In this document: piece by piece, positions 46,227 to 58,859 of the stretch | Position numbering within the stretch: the first letter of the stretch is position 1 | Layout: every line of letters begins with the position of its first letter | Assembly (NCBI GenBank): GCA_022457065.1 | Contig: JAJGBQ010000006.1 | Span: 620,001-684,000, forward strand | From: Curvularia sp. ZM96 | Taxonomy: Eukaryota > Ascomycota > Dothideomycetes > Pleosporales > Pleosporaceae | Direction of reading: 5' to 3' | Length of the DNA stretch: 64,000 bases | Notes under the pieces: generated by a model | Seen by the model: only the letters and a program-made list of their open reading frames with translations | The model's database searches: none | Told to the model about the DNA's origin: nothing | Position numbers and translations under genes: made by a program

Positions 46227-48400
46227 CCTGGAGGGAAGAGTTTCAGCGTATTGGCTATTTCTACACTACACGACCGCAGGTCAGAAGGATTCTCAGAAAC
46301 ATGCCACGGCGATCTATAACGATAGTGTGAATACGAAGAACAAGTCAATGCATTTCATTGCAATTTGCATGTTCGAAAATAGCACCTTCGGTCCAATAGT
46401 CAGGTCCTTCGTTCTGTGTCATTCAAAACCGCAATTGTAATTTCCACCCGAGAACCCTGCCGTCATTTCTCCCGTCCAAGTCCGAGCGGACATTGGCGTA
46501 GTGCACGAGCATCAAGACGTTAGTATCAGGGGCGGATCACGTGCTCGTGTGGCGCCGGAATCGCCGTGGTAAGGAGCCCGCCACACTTGAGGTTCAGGCG
46601 CACTAATTAATATCAACGACAGATGTGAGATTTCTGTGGGTGCGGTACCCGTATACTCGGCGAAGTAACTGATCATGTCTTTCTTCGGTCTTGACAGCCA
46701 GCTCACTAAAAGCAGATCTTCCGCCTGGTGACGGTATCATCGGTTCAAGCGGCAAATCTTTGGGAATCAAATTTCAGGTCCATGCACACTGTTGTATGTA
46801 CGGTGTAAGAGCGTGCATAGGATTATTGGTATTATGAGTGGCTTCTATTCTCAGACTGGAATATGCTTAGGAAAGACTCAACCCTCAAGGGTCAAATACC
46901 AGAGCAATTTGGCAGGTGGCTTCAAAAAGCAAGCAATAAGCGCATGATATTTGCTGTGCACTTCCAGGGTGTCTGAACAAATGGAACTTGACAATTTGCA
47001 GGACAGCTGGCCACAGACTATGTATCGAACAGTCTAGAGTCCAGGTTCCAGCTAGCCTTTGGCCAAGATGCTCAAAGTCAATGGTAGCTAGCCATCCACA
47101 ACCTGTATCCGGTCAAGACGAGAATCGATGCGGTCAGGCAGGCAGTGTGTCAAGATCGCGAGTGGCTTGACGAATCGTGGAGAGCAACGTGGAGAGAAAG
47201 CACAGAGATCGAGGGTCGCATCTAGATACACATGGACGTGCATGGGGCTGATGTTGGAAACCATCAAAGCCTCATCAACGCTAATATTTACCATTCACGT
47301 CGTAGGCAGATCAAACCAGTCACTGCACGAAATGGTGATAAACAACCCACAAATAGCAGAAACGGCGGCTGTTTCGGTGAAGCGATTGGCTACCAGAAGC
47401 CCTAATGTCGATTGACGATACTCATCTCACGTGTTCTTCGTCATGTCGCCATAGATGCCCACTTGCTCTTCGGTTGGCGTCTGGAGAGGAGCTGAAACCC
47501 GCCCATCACGGGATGTCCTGTCTTGGCACACCACACCCCTTTTGTCCCTCTACGATTGCGCCACAGTGTACGGTAGCAGCGGCACCAATGGCCGCCCAAA
47601 TCGTTTGATCGCATTCGTCTATAGCCCAGCTCGCCGTTATTTCTCGGGGCAGGGTTCTCTCTCGGGCTACCCCTGCCAATCCGGTAAGATGGAAAGCGCC
47701 AGACGCCACAATGAACGCCACCATTGCGCATCTTCAGCTGAACATCCACACGCCAAGATGCCAGTACTTTGGTTGACGTGCTGAGACCGCGCACTACACT
47801 AAGCCGATTTCCTGGTAGCATCTGTCATGCTACGCCTGCCGCTGGCAAGATGGAGCTGAAATGGGCCTTGTTTGGTGCCTTTTACTCGATTCGCCGACTC
47901 TATCGGCGTACGCTGCGTCTAGCGCGTGGCATTTTTGCCTGTGCCACCAGATTGCGGCGAGCTAGCATCTTGAAATCGTGATGTTTCAGTGCCACCTAGG
48001 CGTGCTGAATGTTGCCATCGAGGTAAATAAGTAATTCACAATGGAGAGCTGGAATGGGAAGCAGATGCAGGAACACAAGACCAGGCTTGCATGCGAACTT
48101 CCCTGATTCATAACGTCCAGGACCCCGGTGCCAATCCTACAAGAAACAACAGGCGAGTCTTATTAACCACTTGATATCGATACTATCGACCGGAAGTCTC
48201 GTATCCTAGTGCTTATGCTAACGGCTTTCTCCCATCCCTTTTCTGAGGCACGTAATATGAAAAGGCTGCCGTGTTACCGTTGAGTGTACTGACGCAAGCA
48301 ATTAGTGTTATCCGGACCTGCAGCAACTCTCGACTCGCCAGTCGCGTGAGTGTACCGTGCCAAGGCCTATATCTCTTTCATCGTCGTCATCACTGTTCTG
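46227..48400. other. Gene-free region, 2.2 kb
   Basis: Short ORFs on both strands (longest 126 codons, 47441-47821 minus) without family signal. No repeat or transposon ends recognised. Confidence 0.45.
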
Positions 48401-49111
48401 ATGTCTCCACTTCCTATACCTCGCAGCGTTGCCAGCCTAGACCGCTGGGGTACAATACTTGAACCGCACAGTCACTGGAGCATCGTTCTGCTAGTATTTT
48501 CGCTCGCAGCAGCCTTACAATCTATCGTTGTCGTCCTGGGAAAAAGAAAGAAAAGAGCATCGAGTTCTGACCGGAATCTGGAGAGGTCAAGCATGGATCA
48601 CGAGGGGCTACCTGTCAAGCAACGAAAAGACTCTTCCCAGAATGAGGAGTTCGACCTGTCCACGAGCAAGGAAAAGGTCGAAGTCGCAGAGTCGAAAGAA
48701 AAGGACAAGTCGGAAGAACAAAACCACAACAGAATTCGACGGGTATCGCCGGAACAAAACCAGAACGATCACTTGGAGTCACTGAAACAGGAAACTCTGG
48801 AGCCGTCTCGTCTACCCATATATCCATGGATAGCACCACCGCAAAGACTTCCAGGACCTTACGACGCACCTTACTATCCACTCCCTTTACCAACAATCGC
48901 ATTCCAAGAGACTGCCGAAGATAACGCCAGTTCTCAAACCAGCGAGAACGCAACGACGTCGGATGACCGACCCGAGGAACTGGAAACTATTGTTTATTCG
49001 CGCCGGCTTCCCAATCCAAACGTTTCGGAACCCGAATCCGTTCGAGAAGGCGTCGTCACAGTTTCCACAAAAGGCTGGCGGCGCACCTTGTGGACGGTAA
49101 ATGCCGGTTGA
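48401..49111 (+). CDS. Hypothetical membrane-anchored protein
   Basis: ATG at 48401 gives 236 aa; the frame stays open about 50 nt upstream with a hydrophobic stretch, and a possible donor GTGAGT lies just before it, so the 5' end is unsure. One clear hydrophobic helix (WSIVLLVFSLAAALQSIVVVL) is followed by KRKKR, then a charged Glu/Lys/Ser/Asn-rich tail. The C-terminus is more ordered (PWIAPPQRLPGPYDAPYYP, STKGWRRTLWTV). No known domain. Probably a type II-like single-pass protein with a cytosolic tail; function unknown. Confidence 0.5.
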   Translation: MSPLPIPRSVASLDRWGTILEPHSHWSIVLLVFSLAAALQSIVVVLGKRKKRASSSDRNLERSSMDHEGLPVKQRKDSSQNEEFDLSTSKEKVEVAESKEKDKSEEQNHNRIRRVSPEQNQNDHLESLKQETLEPSRLPIYPWIAPPQRLPGPYDAPYYPLPLPTIAFQETAEDNASSQTSENATTSDDRPEELETIVYSRRLPNPNVSEPESVREGVVTVSTKGWRRTLWTVNAG

Positions 49112-51198
49112 CCATCCTCACACCATTACATTCCCATCTGCACGACTGCCACGAAAAAAAGAACCCACGAACAAGGAAAAACACGAGCCTCCTCTCTCTA
49201 GGCGTTGCTGAAAAGGCTTGTCTCATGCGTTTGAGCCTAGAAGAAATTGATACGCACATGATCAGGTTTTCCACGTCTTGTCGCTCACCATCTCAACCCT
49301 CAGCTACGCCACTTCTTCTTGCTGTCCCCCGTTCTGGATACATACATACACATACACTCACCGCCAAATACGTGCTTCTTTGTCGAACTAGTATGATACG
49401 CAATACACCCGCGTACAACCGTTCTAGTTCCGTTCTCCAGCGCCTCCCAAAAACAAGGCAAAGAAAAAAAGTGGGCTGCGCTTATCTAAGATCGAGAAGC
49501 GGTTAGAAAAACAAGGATGGAAGCATTTTTTGTTTCTCTATCTGTGGACAACAGGGTGCAGAAAATGTATGCATGTACGAGAACGAGGGGTCTTTTTTTT
49601 ACGCAGTGCAGCGGTGCGTAGTGGTGCTGGTGGCGGTAGTGGCTTGCGCGCTTAGTAGCTGAAGGTAACCAGGGTTAGCAAGGCAGAAAGTGGGCAGCAG
49701 GAAGCTAGACAGGACAGGGTAAGGACAGGGTAGGGCAGAGTAATGCGGAAGGGGAGGGGATTGGAGGAACAGAGTGCATGTAAGAAGAGTCATGAGTATA
49801 TCAGGCAAATCATTATGTCCGCAATTTTCTCAATCTTGGGGGGCTGTGTATGGGAAAGGGGGATTCGGTGTTGGTGTGTGCGTGTGTGTGTACGATCGAC
49901 GTTATAGAACGAAAAATGGGCATTCCCTTTGTTTACCGCCTCATTTCCATAGTGCCATACTGGTTGTTGCATGACTCGATGGCGTTCATAGTTCCCCCCC
50001 TCTACCTTCGGCATCATCCGCGGGAAGACTTGGGGTGGTGAAATAAACTACTCACTATAATCGTTCCTCGTGACTCGCAGCCAACACCCAGGTTTTTGCT
50101 TTTTCAGATGTACACCAAACACACACATACATACTGCATGACTCTGGCGTCTACACATTTCCTACTTTCTCCGCGCCGCGGGACCTAGGAGGACCTTTTG
50201 AGCGTGTGACAGACAAACAGGAGCTGTTCTGTTGGAATATGCGTCGTATCCGCACCTCGCAACCTTATCTTTGAAGATCTTGCAAGCTGGTTTTATATTA
50301 CACAAATAAAGAAGTGACTTCTTTTACGTTTCTTTTCAGTCGTGCCTATACTCAGCTCGCCGAAGCACAAAAGCATAACCGCCAACAAAGCCTTTCTACT
50401 ACTATTCTACTGACGCCAAGTCTCCACTATTATCTTCAGTCTACGGTAAGTTCCGTGGATATACTCACACAAGTAGGTTTCTGTGACTACTTAAAGTTGG
50501 TGCCCCGCGGAGCATAGTACATGAACTGGGCGGGCCTGGGGTGAAGTGTGTGGGCAGAGCTGGGTGTTTAGTTACATGCAGCTTGTCGTGGGTCTCCCCA
50601 ATGCTAAGAGAAAATGTGGCTGGCGTGTGTTGCTGTACTTAGGTACGGAGATGACGAGTCCCGGCGCGCGGTGGCGGAGGTGAGTGGGCAGGTTTGGGGT
50701 CGGGAAGAGAGAGGGGGAGTAAAATGCCAAGTAGTAGGAACAAGAGTTGGTGGTGGGTGGAGAGCATGGTTTCAAGCGCCAAAAGCAAAAGGCTATCGTA
50801 AGCGCGCGCCGTGCGGTCGCTGGAAAAGGAGTTTGGGCTTGCATGATGGCGCGCTGGAGTGTTGGGGGCCGGGGGGTGAAAGTAGACGGGTGAGATAACG
50901 AACGATGGTGCGTATGACGATGATGCTTATGCTTTTGGGACAGAAGGGGAAATTATCCCAAAAGATTGACGTTCTTATTGAGTTGAACACATGATATCAC
51001 ACGTACGAAGTGATCAAGCGCATGAAAAGTCTCAACTCAATAGCTTCTCTTGATATTCTCTTCGTATACAGTTAATAGATAGGTATCTTCCAAAAAACAA
51101 TCCCAAACAAAACGCCCGTCGAGGACCTCCTCTTCCTTCCAATTCCGCCCTCAATAACTTCCTCTCCATTCCAGTTCAACAACTCTCTTCACTTCCAT
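49112..51198. other. Gene-free region, 2.1 kb
   Basis: No supported gene. Contains a GT-rich microsatellite-like tract at about 49868-49892, a G/A-rich stretch at about 49680-49760, and a C/T-rich stretch at about 51110-51230. No RNA gene could be recognised. Confidence 0.4.
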
Positions 51199-51755
51199 TC
51201 AATAACTCCCTCTCCACGCATACTTCTCACTAACTGTATACCACCTAATCAAACTTCTGGCCCCCACCTCGTCGCCCGTACGAAACAGCTGCGCCACATC
51301 AACATTGAGCGGACTATCCGGCTCCGCACTCGTAAGCAACTGGTGTATACTCGTCATCGTCGTCGAAATAGTGTACGCAGGGGACCACGACGTCTTCAGC
51401 AGGTCGAGACAGATTTCACCAGTTTTAAAGTCGACGTTCGGGTGGCAGATTGGCGTGATGAAGCGGATGGTGGGAGGTACAAGGGGGTAGGTGGGCGGGA
51501 TCGAGATAGAGAGGAGCCAGCAGCCGCCTTGGTGGTGTGTTAGTACGAGATTGGGTGTATTTGTTTATCTGGGTAACGGGAAGGTGTACCTTCATAGGCT
51601 GTTCCCGGCACGCCTTTCATGACGGCGCGCCATTGCATTACGTCGTCATCAGTAGGCCCCAGATCGTAAAGGACTTCGTTCTTGTCCCTCTGGTAGGTTT
51701 GCAGTTCGGTCATGAGCCGCTTGATGGGCGAGGCATTGCGCGATGAACCGGCCAT
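51199..51755 (-). CDS. PEX4: Peroxisomal ubiquitin-conjugating enzyme Pex4
   Basis: Two exons, 51755-51590 and 51527-51199, giving 164 aa. An E2 fold: PTDDDVMQWRAVMKGVPGT, IPPTYPLVPPTIRF, the HPN motif (HPNVDFKTGEICLDLL) and active-site Cys95. LLKTSWSPAYT and AEPDSPLNVDVAQLF are the strongest Pex4-type signatures. Pex4 (Ubc10), held at the peroxisome by Pex22, mono-ubiquitinates the import receptor Pex5 for recycling. The second exon ends slightly past the usual end with WRGSY. Divergent from RRP46. Confidence 0.9.
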
Positions 51756-52061
51756 GGTTGATATTGCGTTGCGTCACTGCTATTCTCTACAATAATGCGC
51801 GCGTATACAGTACAGGTTGGTGATGTGAGGGAAAGTGATAGAGGGGGTGTGCGAGAAAGCGGTGAAAGCTGGTCTGGGAGGCTGGCTGCCAACGCGCACT
51901 CCCAATCGCAAGGGAAGCTGGGGTTGGCCGCGGTGATGCTGGCGCCTCGGTCCAGCGCTCGTGTGCGCTCCGCGAACAAAGCTTGCCCTCCCCCCGCCAA
52001 AACTTTTGGACATCGGCAATACATGACGTGAACACGCGCATACAGATATTCACTTCAAGCC
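51756..52061. promoter_or_regulatory. Divergent promoter region PEX4/RRP46
   Basis: 306 bp between start codons. No TATA box recognised. Confidence 0.45.
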
Positions 52062-52967
52062 ATGGTTGCCCCCACAGTCATTCTCACGCATTTGAACCGC
52101 GCAGACGGCTCGGCGACATATACACATCTCGGGTACTCTATCATTGGCGCCGTCAATGGCCCAATCGAGGTCCAGCGACGCGATGAGTTGCCGGAAGAAG
52201 CAGCCATTGAAGTCAATGTGAGGCCAGCTACAGGCGTAGGAAGTGCGTACTCTGATTCCTGAACGACGCAAACAAGAAAAACGGTTCGGCGCTGACATTG
52301 ATCCCCTCAAAAGGTCCAAGAGAACGACACCTCGAAACCCTCGTACACAACACGCTCCGCAGCATTATACTAGCGCAATCGATACCCCGAACACTGGTGC
52401 AAATCACTCTGCAAGTAAGAAGCTTGCCGGAAGAAGACGGCACAGCCGGCGTTAACACTGTGCGTTCCCACTCACCTACTCTCCGTCTTGGCCAAAGTCG
52501 CTGACCATAGTCGCAAGTCTCTTTCCCTCCTCCCCCATCTTCTCCATACCGCTCTACTCACGCTACTCTCGGCCTCGATACCTCTTCGCACAACCTTCAC
52601 ATCGGTACTCATTGCACAGCCGGCCTCGTCCTCGCCACCACTTGTATCACCAACTGCCAACCAACTGCTGCGAGCGAAACCCATACGCTCTGTCCATGTC
52701 TTTGTATTCTCTGGCGACAGAAAGATGTTGCTGAGCGAGAGCGAAGGAGAGTTTAGCTATGAGGAGTGGAATCGAGCTTGTCAGACGGGTGAAGAGGCGT
52801 GCTGTGGTGAAGACGACGACGACGATGAAGGTGGAATTAAGTTGGATGTCGAGGGCGAAGCTATGGACGTCGACGTTGAAATCGAACCAGAGAACTTGGA
52901 CAAGTGGCTGAGAAGTGTGGTCAAGAGGAAGGTTGAGCATGAGCAGCGGTGGAAGAGTGCTACTTGA
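52062..52967 (+). CDS. RRP46: Exosome core subunit Rrp46-like (RNase PH fold)
   Basis: Three exons, 52062-52242, 52314-52459 and 52518-52967, giving 258 aa. The 70-nt and 58-nt introns both have GCTGAC branch points. RNase PH-like signatures: LNRADGSATYTHLGYSIIGA, VNGPIEVQRRDELPE, VEVNVRP-type strand, RTLVQITLQV and HTALLTLLSASIPL. Rrp46 is a structural ring subunit of the nuclear and cytosolic RNA exosome. An acidic insertion near the C-terminus (a five-Asp run then EGEAMDVDVEIEPENLDKW) is longer than in the yeast protein. The first intron carries the least certain boundary; the chosen donor GTGCGT gives an uninterrupted family alignment. Confidence 0.85.
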
Positions 52968-53687
52968 ACTGAGGATTGCGGTCAGAGGAACAAGTACAGT
53001 AAAGACTGTAGCTGGGTTGTTCGGCTCCTCAACGCGCGTGCGCCCCAGTTTGAGATGATGCGCAAGAAAGGGTCCATCCAGGATCCGCTCAAAAAAAAAG
53101 GCATTTTCTCAAGATGTATGCCGTTAGCGCCACGGCAGTGCGGTAAAAGGATCCCAAGCGTGTGTCTTGCCGCTATTTAGTAGGTATGCCTTTTCGGGAA
53201 ACACGAACATATCCACGTCGTGCGTAGCGGCATGTGAATAACATAGAAATATGGTAGAAAAGTCCGAATAGGACTTGTACCCTTGCTTGATTTGAGTAAT
53301 GATAATATCCAAGTATCCAAAGGGTAAAATTGTAGTATGCTTCCATTTATGGTCTAATGTGACAAGATATTCATAGTAAAATTTAAATGCGATGCAATGA
53401 TTTTGAGGCTTTTGTCGTGTGGATATGGACGATACTAAACGCCGATTGACAAGAATGAAGCATATCGTTATGGAAAAAATGACATACCCGCTAGAGATAA
53501 AAAGGAAACCCGTCGCTGATTGCATCATAAAAAACGCTGTATGCAACTCCGTCTCAATTCGTTCGATGTCGTTCCAATCATAGTAGTAATATCCGTAGTG
53601 TGTTCAATGATCCCGTTTTTCTCCAGCGCTATGCAAAAAAAAAAGCATTTTAAAAAAGAGAAAGCAAATTGTTCCATACGCTTCCTG
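52968..53687. other. Convergent intergenic region, 0.7 kb
   Basis: A/T-rich with poly-A runs at about 53090-53099 and 53636-53646. No ORF with family signal. Confidence 0.5.
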
Positions 53688-55008
53688 TCAGACCTCTTCA
53701 AGGTTTGTAAGATCGTTTTCCGCCTGCTCATTCAGTAGGCGTATCAGGGATGCCTGAGGGTCCCATTCCGGTACCTCCCAAATGATTTTTTTCTCTGATT
53801 TGTCTTGATCTTCCTTCAGTCTGACGTCCTTGCTGCATGCTTTAGCCTCGAGTAGCCAGTCCTTCCAGGCCGGAGTCTCGGGACAAGCCGAACTTTTCTC
53901 GACCCAAGCTGTGTCTTTGGTTACACAAATGGCCTTCCACAAAGCCTGAGTATATGTCTTGTTCTCAGATGGCCAACCTTTCTTTTTCATGGCCGAGTCT
54001 GAGAGACACTCTTGTATGACCTTGTAGCAGGATGTGTCCCAGTGCATCTTGCTGGGCAACGCAGCCACGATCCAGTATAAGGCGCCGAGAAGCATGTATG
54101 AACCCGCCCAGGCGATTTGGACCTGGATTTGTGCATTGGCAAGGCATATGACGCCGCCCATGAGCATCATGGTGCCTACCAAACTGAAAATTCGGTATAC
54201 TGGGGCATGCGAGAGGAGGTAACAGATGCTCTCGGGTGCAAAGTACAACTCGCGGGCCACGTCTTCCGCACACCGCACTATCAAGAAGCTTCCTTTGGGA
54301 TACCGTATGACAACATCTCCGCGTGGGACCTTGCCCTTTTTCTCGCGACGTGTAGGGAGTTCCAATTCCCATTTGTTGCTCAGGCCGATCAGACTAGAGA
54401 GACACGACAGCAGCACCAAGGCTACTATGGACATGCCATCCCTTTGCCATATTGACAAGGCGAGGAGGATGCCAGAGAGGGCAAAACCCACGAGGAGGAC
54501 GACGGTGAGTGGGCCGAAAGTTTTTGTTTTGATAGGCTTGTTGCTGACACGCTCGATTCGGACGACTCGTACGGAGTACTCAGGGAGGTTGTTGGCGTCG
54601 CTGATTATTTCCTGTAAGCATTGCACGGTAGTTGTCTGTCGGGGATTCCCTGGCGTCTGTTCGACAGGCAAAGAGGCACTTTGTCGAAGTTTGTTGCTCC
54701 CAGATCTCCCAGTAGCGGTGTACTCACCAGACAATGTTGCCAATATGGTTGATGTAGTCTCTATGGTTGCCCGAGACGATGCCCGTCACATGTCCAGCAA
54801 ATGGTTCAAGCTTGTCAGGTCTCGTCGGCCTCATGAGAGCCTGAGGGGCTGGGAGCAGGCGCGGCAAGAAGATCCATCTGGAGAGCGTCGAGACTTGGGC
54901 GTTGGCGAGAACTGAACCCTCGCCCAAAATGGCCAGGAAACCGACAATATCGAGCTGCAGCTCCTTGTAGGAATAATTTCCGTTACTGTCAGCCGGAAGC
55001 CAGTACAT
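53688..55008 (-). CDS. Multi-pass membrane protein (hypothetical)
   Basis: Modelled as two exons, 55008-54728 and 54600-53688, giving 397 aa. The first exon ends at GTGAGT; the acceptor ATAATCAG is chosen because it restores phase. A cluster of about four to five hydrophobic helices is clear (LTVVLLVGFALSGILLAL, SIVALVLLSCLSSLIGL, IFSLVGTMMLMGGVICLA, GSYMLLGALYWIVAAL). The stretch EYSVRVVRIERVSNK before the first helix and the Trp/Lys-rich C-terminal domain resemble a family of fungal integral membrane proteins of unknown function. The N-terminal part (MYWLPADSNGNYSYKELQLD) may belong to a further upstream exon set. No enzymatic motif seen. Confidence 0.6.
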
Positions 55009-56120
55009 TTTGACAAAAAAGGGCACTGGAGGCTCAGAACTTGGAACGAGACAAGGGCGTTATCAGGCAGAAAAGCGGCATGTGTCCAATTCAAGGCGCC
55101 CTGTCGATTGAAGCGCGACGTCAATATACGGAAAGCTCCTTATAAGTCGATACAGAGATATGCCTAGCACGAAGACGAGGCAGAGAAGGCACGCATGACG
55201 ATGACGACGCGTGGGCGTAGGCGTGGGTGCTCGAAGAGAAAAAGGCTCACGGGTCGAAGCGCTGTGTAACCGCGCCGCGGCTACGCGCTGCGAGGAGGAG
55301 GCGGGTGGTGGATTGATGCATGTCAACAGCTCCGTCTGATTGGGGGCCTCTGCGAGGAGGGGGTTCTGACAGCCTGTGGCTTTTGCATAGCCTCACTCGT
55401 GCAAGCCGTTCTAGCCTGCTCTGCTGCTCGAGTAACTGATTCACCCGCCGCGAGAACGCCTCGGGGGCTCTTGGACTGCTGCGCCTCCTGGCGGGGACTG
55501 GAGGAATAGCCTTGTCGTGCTGCGATCGACAGCGACACCCGCACCCACCAGCGTGATAGTGTCGACAAGTCGTTGGAAGTGGTGTCGCATGTGCCGGACG
55601 AGTCACGAGAAAGAAAAGGAAGTATTGTTTGCTGAGGGTAGGTATGCGCTGGTGTACCTACGGCTCCTTCCCTTTCCATCGCGCGCCCTTGGATATACCA
55701 CCGCTAGGCAACCTCGCCGTCTTTCCCTCTTCACTCCTAGGCAGCAAGACCAGGCACAAAAGAGGCGCAGCGCGTACATTTACACCGGAATTCTACTCGT
55801 CCATTGCCCTGTTGATTTGACCGGCCACGTGCCCTAGGCCGCGAGACGGGCCAGCAAACACTAGACTTTGGCACACCGTCCTCCAACACCAGGCTGAGAT
55901 ATCCACCTTTGGACCGGAGCAGGACATCGTCGCGGGAGCCAAAAATTTAATCAACATCGAGTTTTCTGCACAGCCCAATCCCGTCAGAGTAAATACTGGA
56001 TTGGAGAAGGCATTTGAATGCAGCTGTACCGTATCTGGCCAGCAGTGCATTGTTCTACCTGCAGCTTCACTCGCATCGGCATGAACAGCCGTCGATAGTC
56101 ATCTCATCAAAATCATCGGC
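55009..56120. other. Intergenic region, 1.1 kb
   Basis: Minus-strand ORFs of 87-119 codons (55063-55679) have Arg/Ser/Pro-rich content and no family signal. They are probably promoter and leader sequence. Confidence 0.4.
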
Positions 56121-58526
56121 ATGCCCCCTGACGGAGAATTCAAAACTTCGAGTGAGTCTCAGAAAGCCCGCCCAGGCTTGTTAGCCAAGTGTGGTATCGT
56201 GATCCCCACATTGTGAGTCCTGGGCTAAACCCACCCATCTTGTGTTTGGGTTAACAGATGCGCGCAGCTTTGTACGTGACAGGCACACGTCCCCGGAAGA
56301 TCCAAACAGGCCCGTCATGACCCTAGCTGACTCGCCAAAGAAGAGAAAGAGGGCATTAAGCCCACATCCAACACGGAAAATGCCTTTGGTTCCGGTAGAA
56401 GCGGAATCCTCAGGCCCGTCTATTACTGGCATGACACCACAGCAGAAAGAAGCAGAAGCTTTAGCAAAGTTTAGCCAATCATTAACAGATGCAAAAGCTT
56501 CGGAGAGATATGGGGAACAGAGGGGAAACCTGCTCAAAGCTGAAGAGGAGAATGCATGGGATCGGGAAGCAAGACCAAGCAGCAACTCAACGTCTGACGA
56601 AGATAGACTGGAGAGAAGGACGGCGACCATCATACGCGAGATTCGCGAGTATGAGCGCATCGTCACATTTGGAAATCTGGCCTCGGAGGCGTTACCGGAT
56701 GCTGAGGATCAGGACATGGGCGGCCAGTATCTCACTAACAAAGAACGAATAGATCGTCAGAGCAAGTTGTTTGAGATTTCCAAAATGGTCCCCAAGGGGA
56801 GCCTTTTGCATCTGCACTTCAATGCCGAACTACATCCTGAGATCCTTCTTGTGCGAGCTCGAACAATGAAGAACATGTATATCCGCAGCATTCAGCGCAT
56901 CCAAGATGAGAGTCAGTTGGACACGACCGAGTTGATCTTTAATGTCCTAGATCCAGACACCGTCAACCCTAATGTCGACATATTCTCAGCCGACTATCCT
57001 CTTACCACCACACCTGGAGATCTCAAAAAAGAAGAGTTCCAAAAGCAAATATGGATGCCGTGGTCCAAGTTCCAAGATGAATTCGAAAAGAAGTTCCCAG
57101 GCAAGTATAAAGACCAAGAACCTGAGACTTTCCGCGAGGGGCAACCACATCATTGCGGAGACTCGGCACACAATTATCTGAGGCCGGCGGAGAACTGGCT
57201 GAGGTCAAAGATGGTTCTTAGCCAGGAAGAAGCTTATCACCCCGGCCAAACCGTCAATGGGTACGTTCACTCTGACCTTGCGAAATCATCTTCTAACATC
57301 ATCACAGAGTCTGGGCTCGGTTCAACCAAGCTACGAGGGCTTTTAAAGGGCTACTAAACTATAAGAGCGTTTACAGGTCATACATAAGCGACGCCATCGA
57401 TCGCATGATAGAGGAAAAGGTCATGTACGCTGAACTCCGACCGATGCTGCTAGATAAGTCGATTCCCGGTGATAGTGGGAAACCAGAAGACCGTGTTGAT
57501 CTTGCTGCCCAAATGAAACTCATTATTGAGGGAGTAGAGGCGAAGAAAGCTGAGCTAAGCCAAAAGGGCGAGCTTCACAAGTTTCCCTTTGGACTTAAGA
57601 TTATATACTGCACGCCGCGATCAATACCACCCAGTATGATGGAGAACGAGATGAGAGACTGCATCAAGCTCAAGGTTCAGTTTGATGATTTGATCTGCGG
57701 TAAGCAAACCCACAGCGCTTGTTGTCACATGTCCAATGTCTAACCCGTATCCAGGATTCGATCTCGTCGGTGCTGAAGACCGCCCTAACCACATCGACTT
57801 CTACCGGCCTCAACTCGTCGCCTTCCAGGAAACCTGCAAAGCCATGAACCTAGACATCCCCTTCATGTTCCACGCGGGAGAAACCCTCCTCGACACCGGC
57901 GGCTCCAGCGACCCCCGAAACTCCAATCTCTACGACGCCGTCGCACTCCACTCGAAGCGCATCGGCCACGGCTTCGCTCTCATGAAACACCCGCATCTCC
58001 TCGAAAAATTCAAGAAAACCGCCTCCAGCCCAGGCATCTGCATCGAGCTGTGTCCCATCTCTAACGAACTGCTGCATCTCTGTAGAAACATCAAGGAACA
58101 TCCGTACCCGGAGTTGCTGGCTGCAGGTATCCCTTGTACCGTAAACTCTGATAACCCTTCGCTATTCAGGTACGCTCATCCCCTCCTCGTTTCTACAACG
58201 AATGACCACTAATATGACACCACACCAGCAACTCCATGTCTCACGAATTCTACCAAATCATGGTTGGCGCACCTAGCATGTCATTGTACAGCTGGAAGCA
58301 GCTAGCCCGCTGGAGCATCGACTACAGCTGCTTGAGTCCCTCGCAGAAAGAACAGGGGCATGGCTATCTCAATCAGGCGTGGGCCGAGTTCTGCAAGGAA
58401 GTCGTGGATAAGTATGAGTGGCTGATGGATGGTGAGAGAATCGATCCGTTCAAGGCGGAGAAGGCGTATCCCACGCGCAAGAGGAGACATCCAGAGGTTT
58501 TGAAGGCGTTGGGGCCGAAGGGGTAG
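56121..58526 (+). CDS. ADGF/CECR1-type adenosine deaminase family protein
   Basis: Five exons: 56121-56151, 56258-57260, 57308-57699, 57755-58169 and 58229-58526, giving 712 aa. A small first exon (MPPDGEFKTS) joins in phase to the long frame. The deaminase core starts at MVPKGSLLHLHFNAEL with zinc-site His195 and His197. Other catalytic motifs: FMFHAGETLLD (proton-relay Glu), KRIGHGFAL, CIELCPISNELL and VNSDNPSLF (metal Asp). This is the adenosine deaminase-related growth factor layout with a long N-terminal extension and a large insertion before HAGE. Animal members are secreted, but this one has no signal peptide and begins with a charged tail, so it is probably intracellular. Adenosine or a related purine nucleoside is the likely substrate. 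Confidence 0.88.
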
Positions 58527-58859
58527 TGATTTGATAAGTAACTAGGTAAATGAGTGAGCCGAAGGAGATATACATCTTGCAGTCAGTGTCGAGAATCAAG
58601 TCTGTTGTTTATCTGTTTTGTTCGCCGACGTTCTCTACACCATCACGTGCAAGTGTTCAAACGCATATGCATACCCCATCCTGCTGAAATCTAGTACAAG
58701 ACGAAACAAACCAAGTCATACATTATCCATCCCTAGAACTCCTACCCTCTACCTACCCACATCTAAACACCCAAAAGGAGAGATATAACCCAAATCCCCA
58801 GTAAACGCCCCTTACTCCCCCATCTGCGCACACATCCATCGACTTCAACTTCCCTTCTC
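58527..58859. other. Convergent intergenic region
   Basis: 333 bp between the converging deaminase and DUG3 genes. No gene seen. Confidence 0.5.

Noticed and set aside
47441..47821. 126-codon minus-strand frame
   Set aside because: No domain, no signal peptide, no splice continuation; several overlapping frames of similar length.
55063..55679. Minus-strand frames of 87-119 codons upstream of the membrane-protein gene
   Set aside because: Arg/Ser/Pro-rich low-complexity reading; could not be joined convincingly to the downstream exons.
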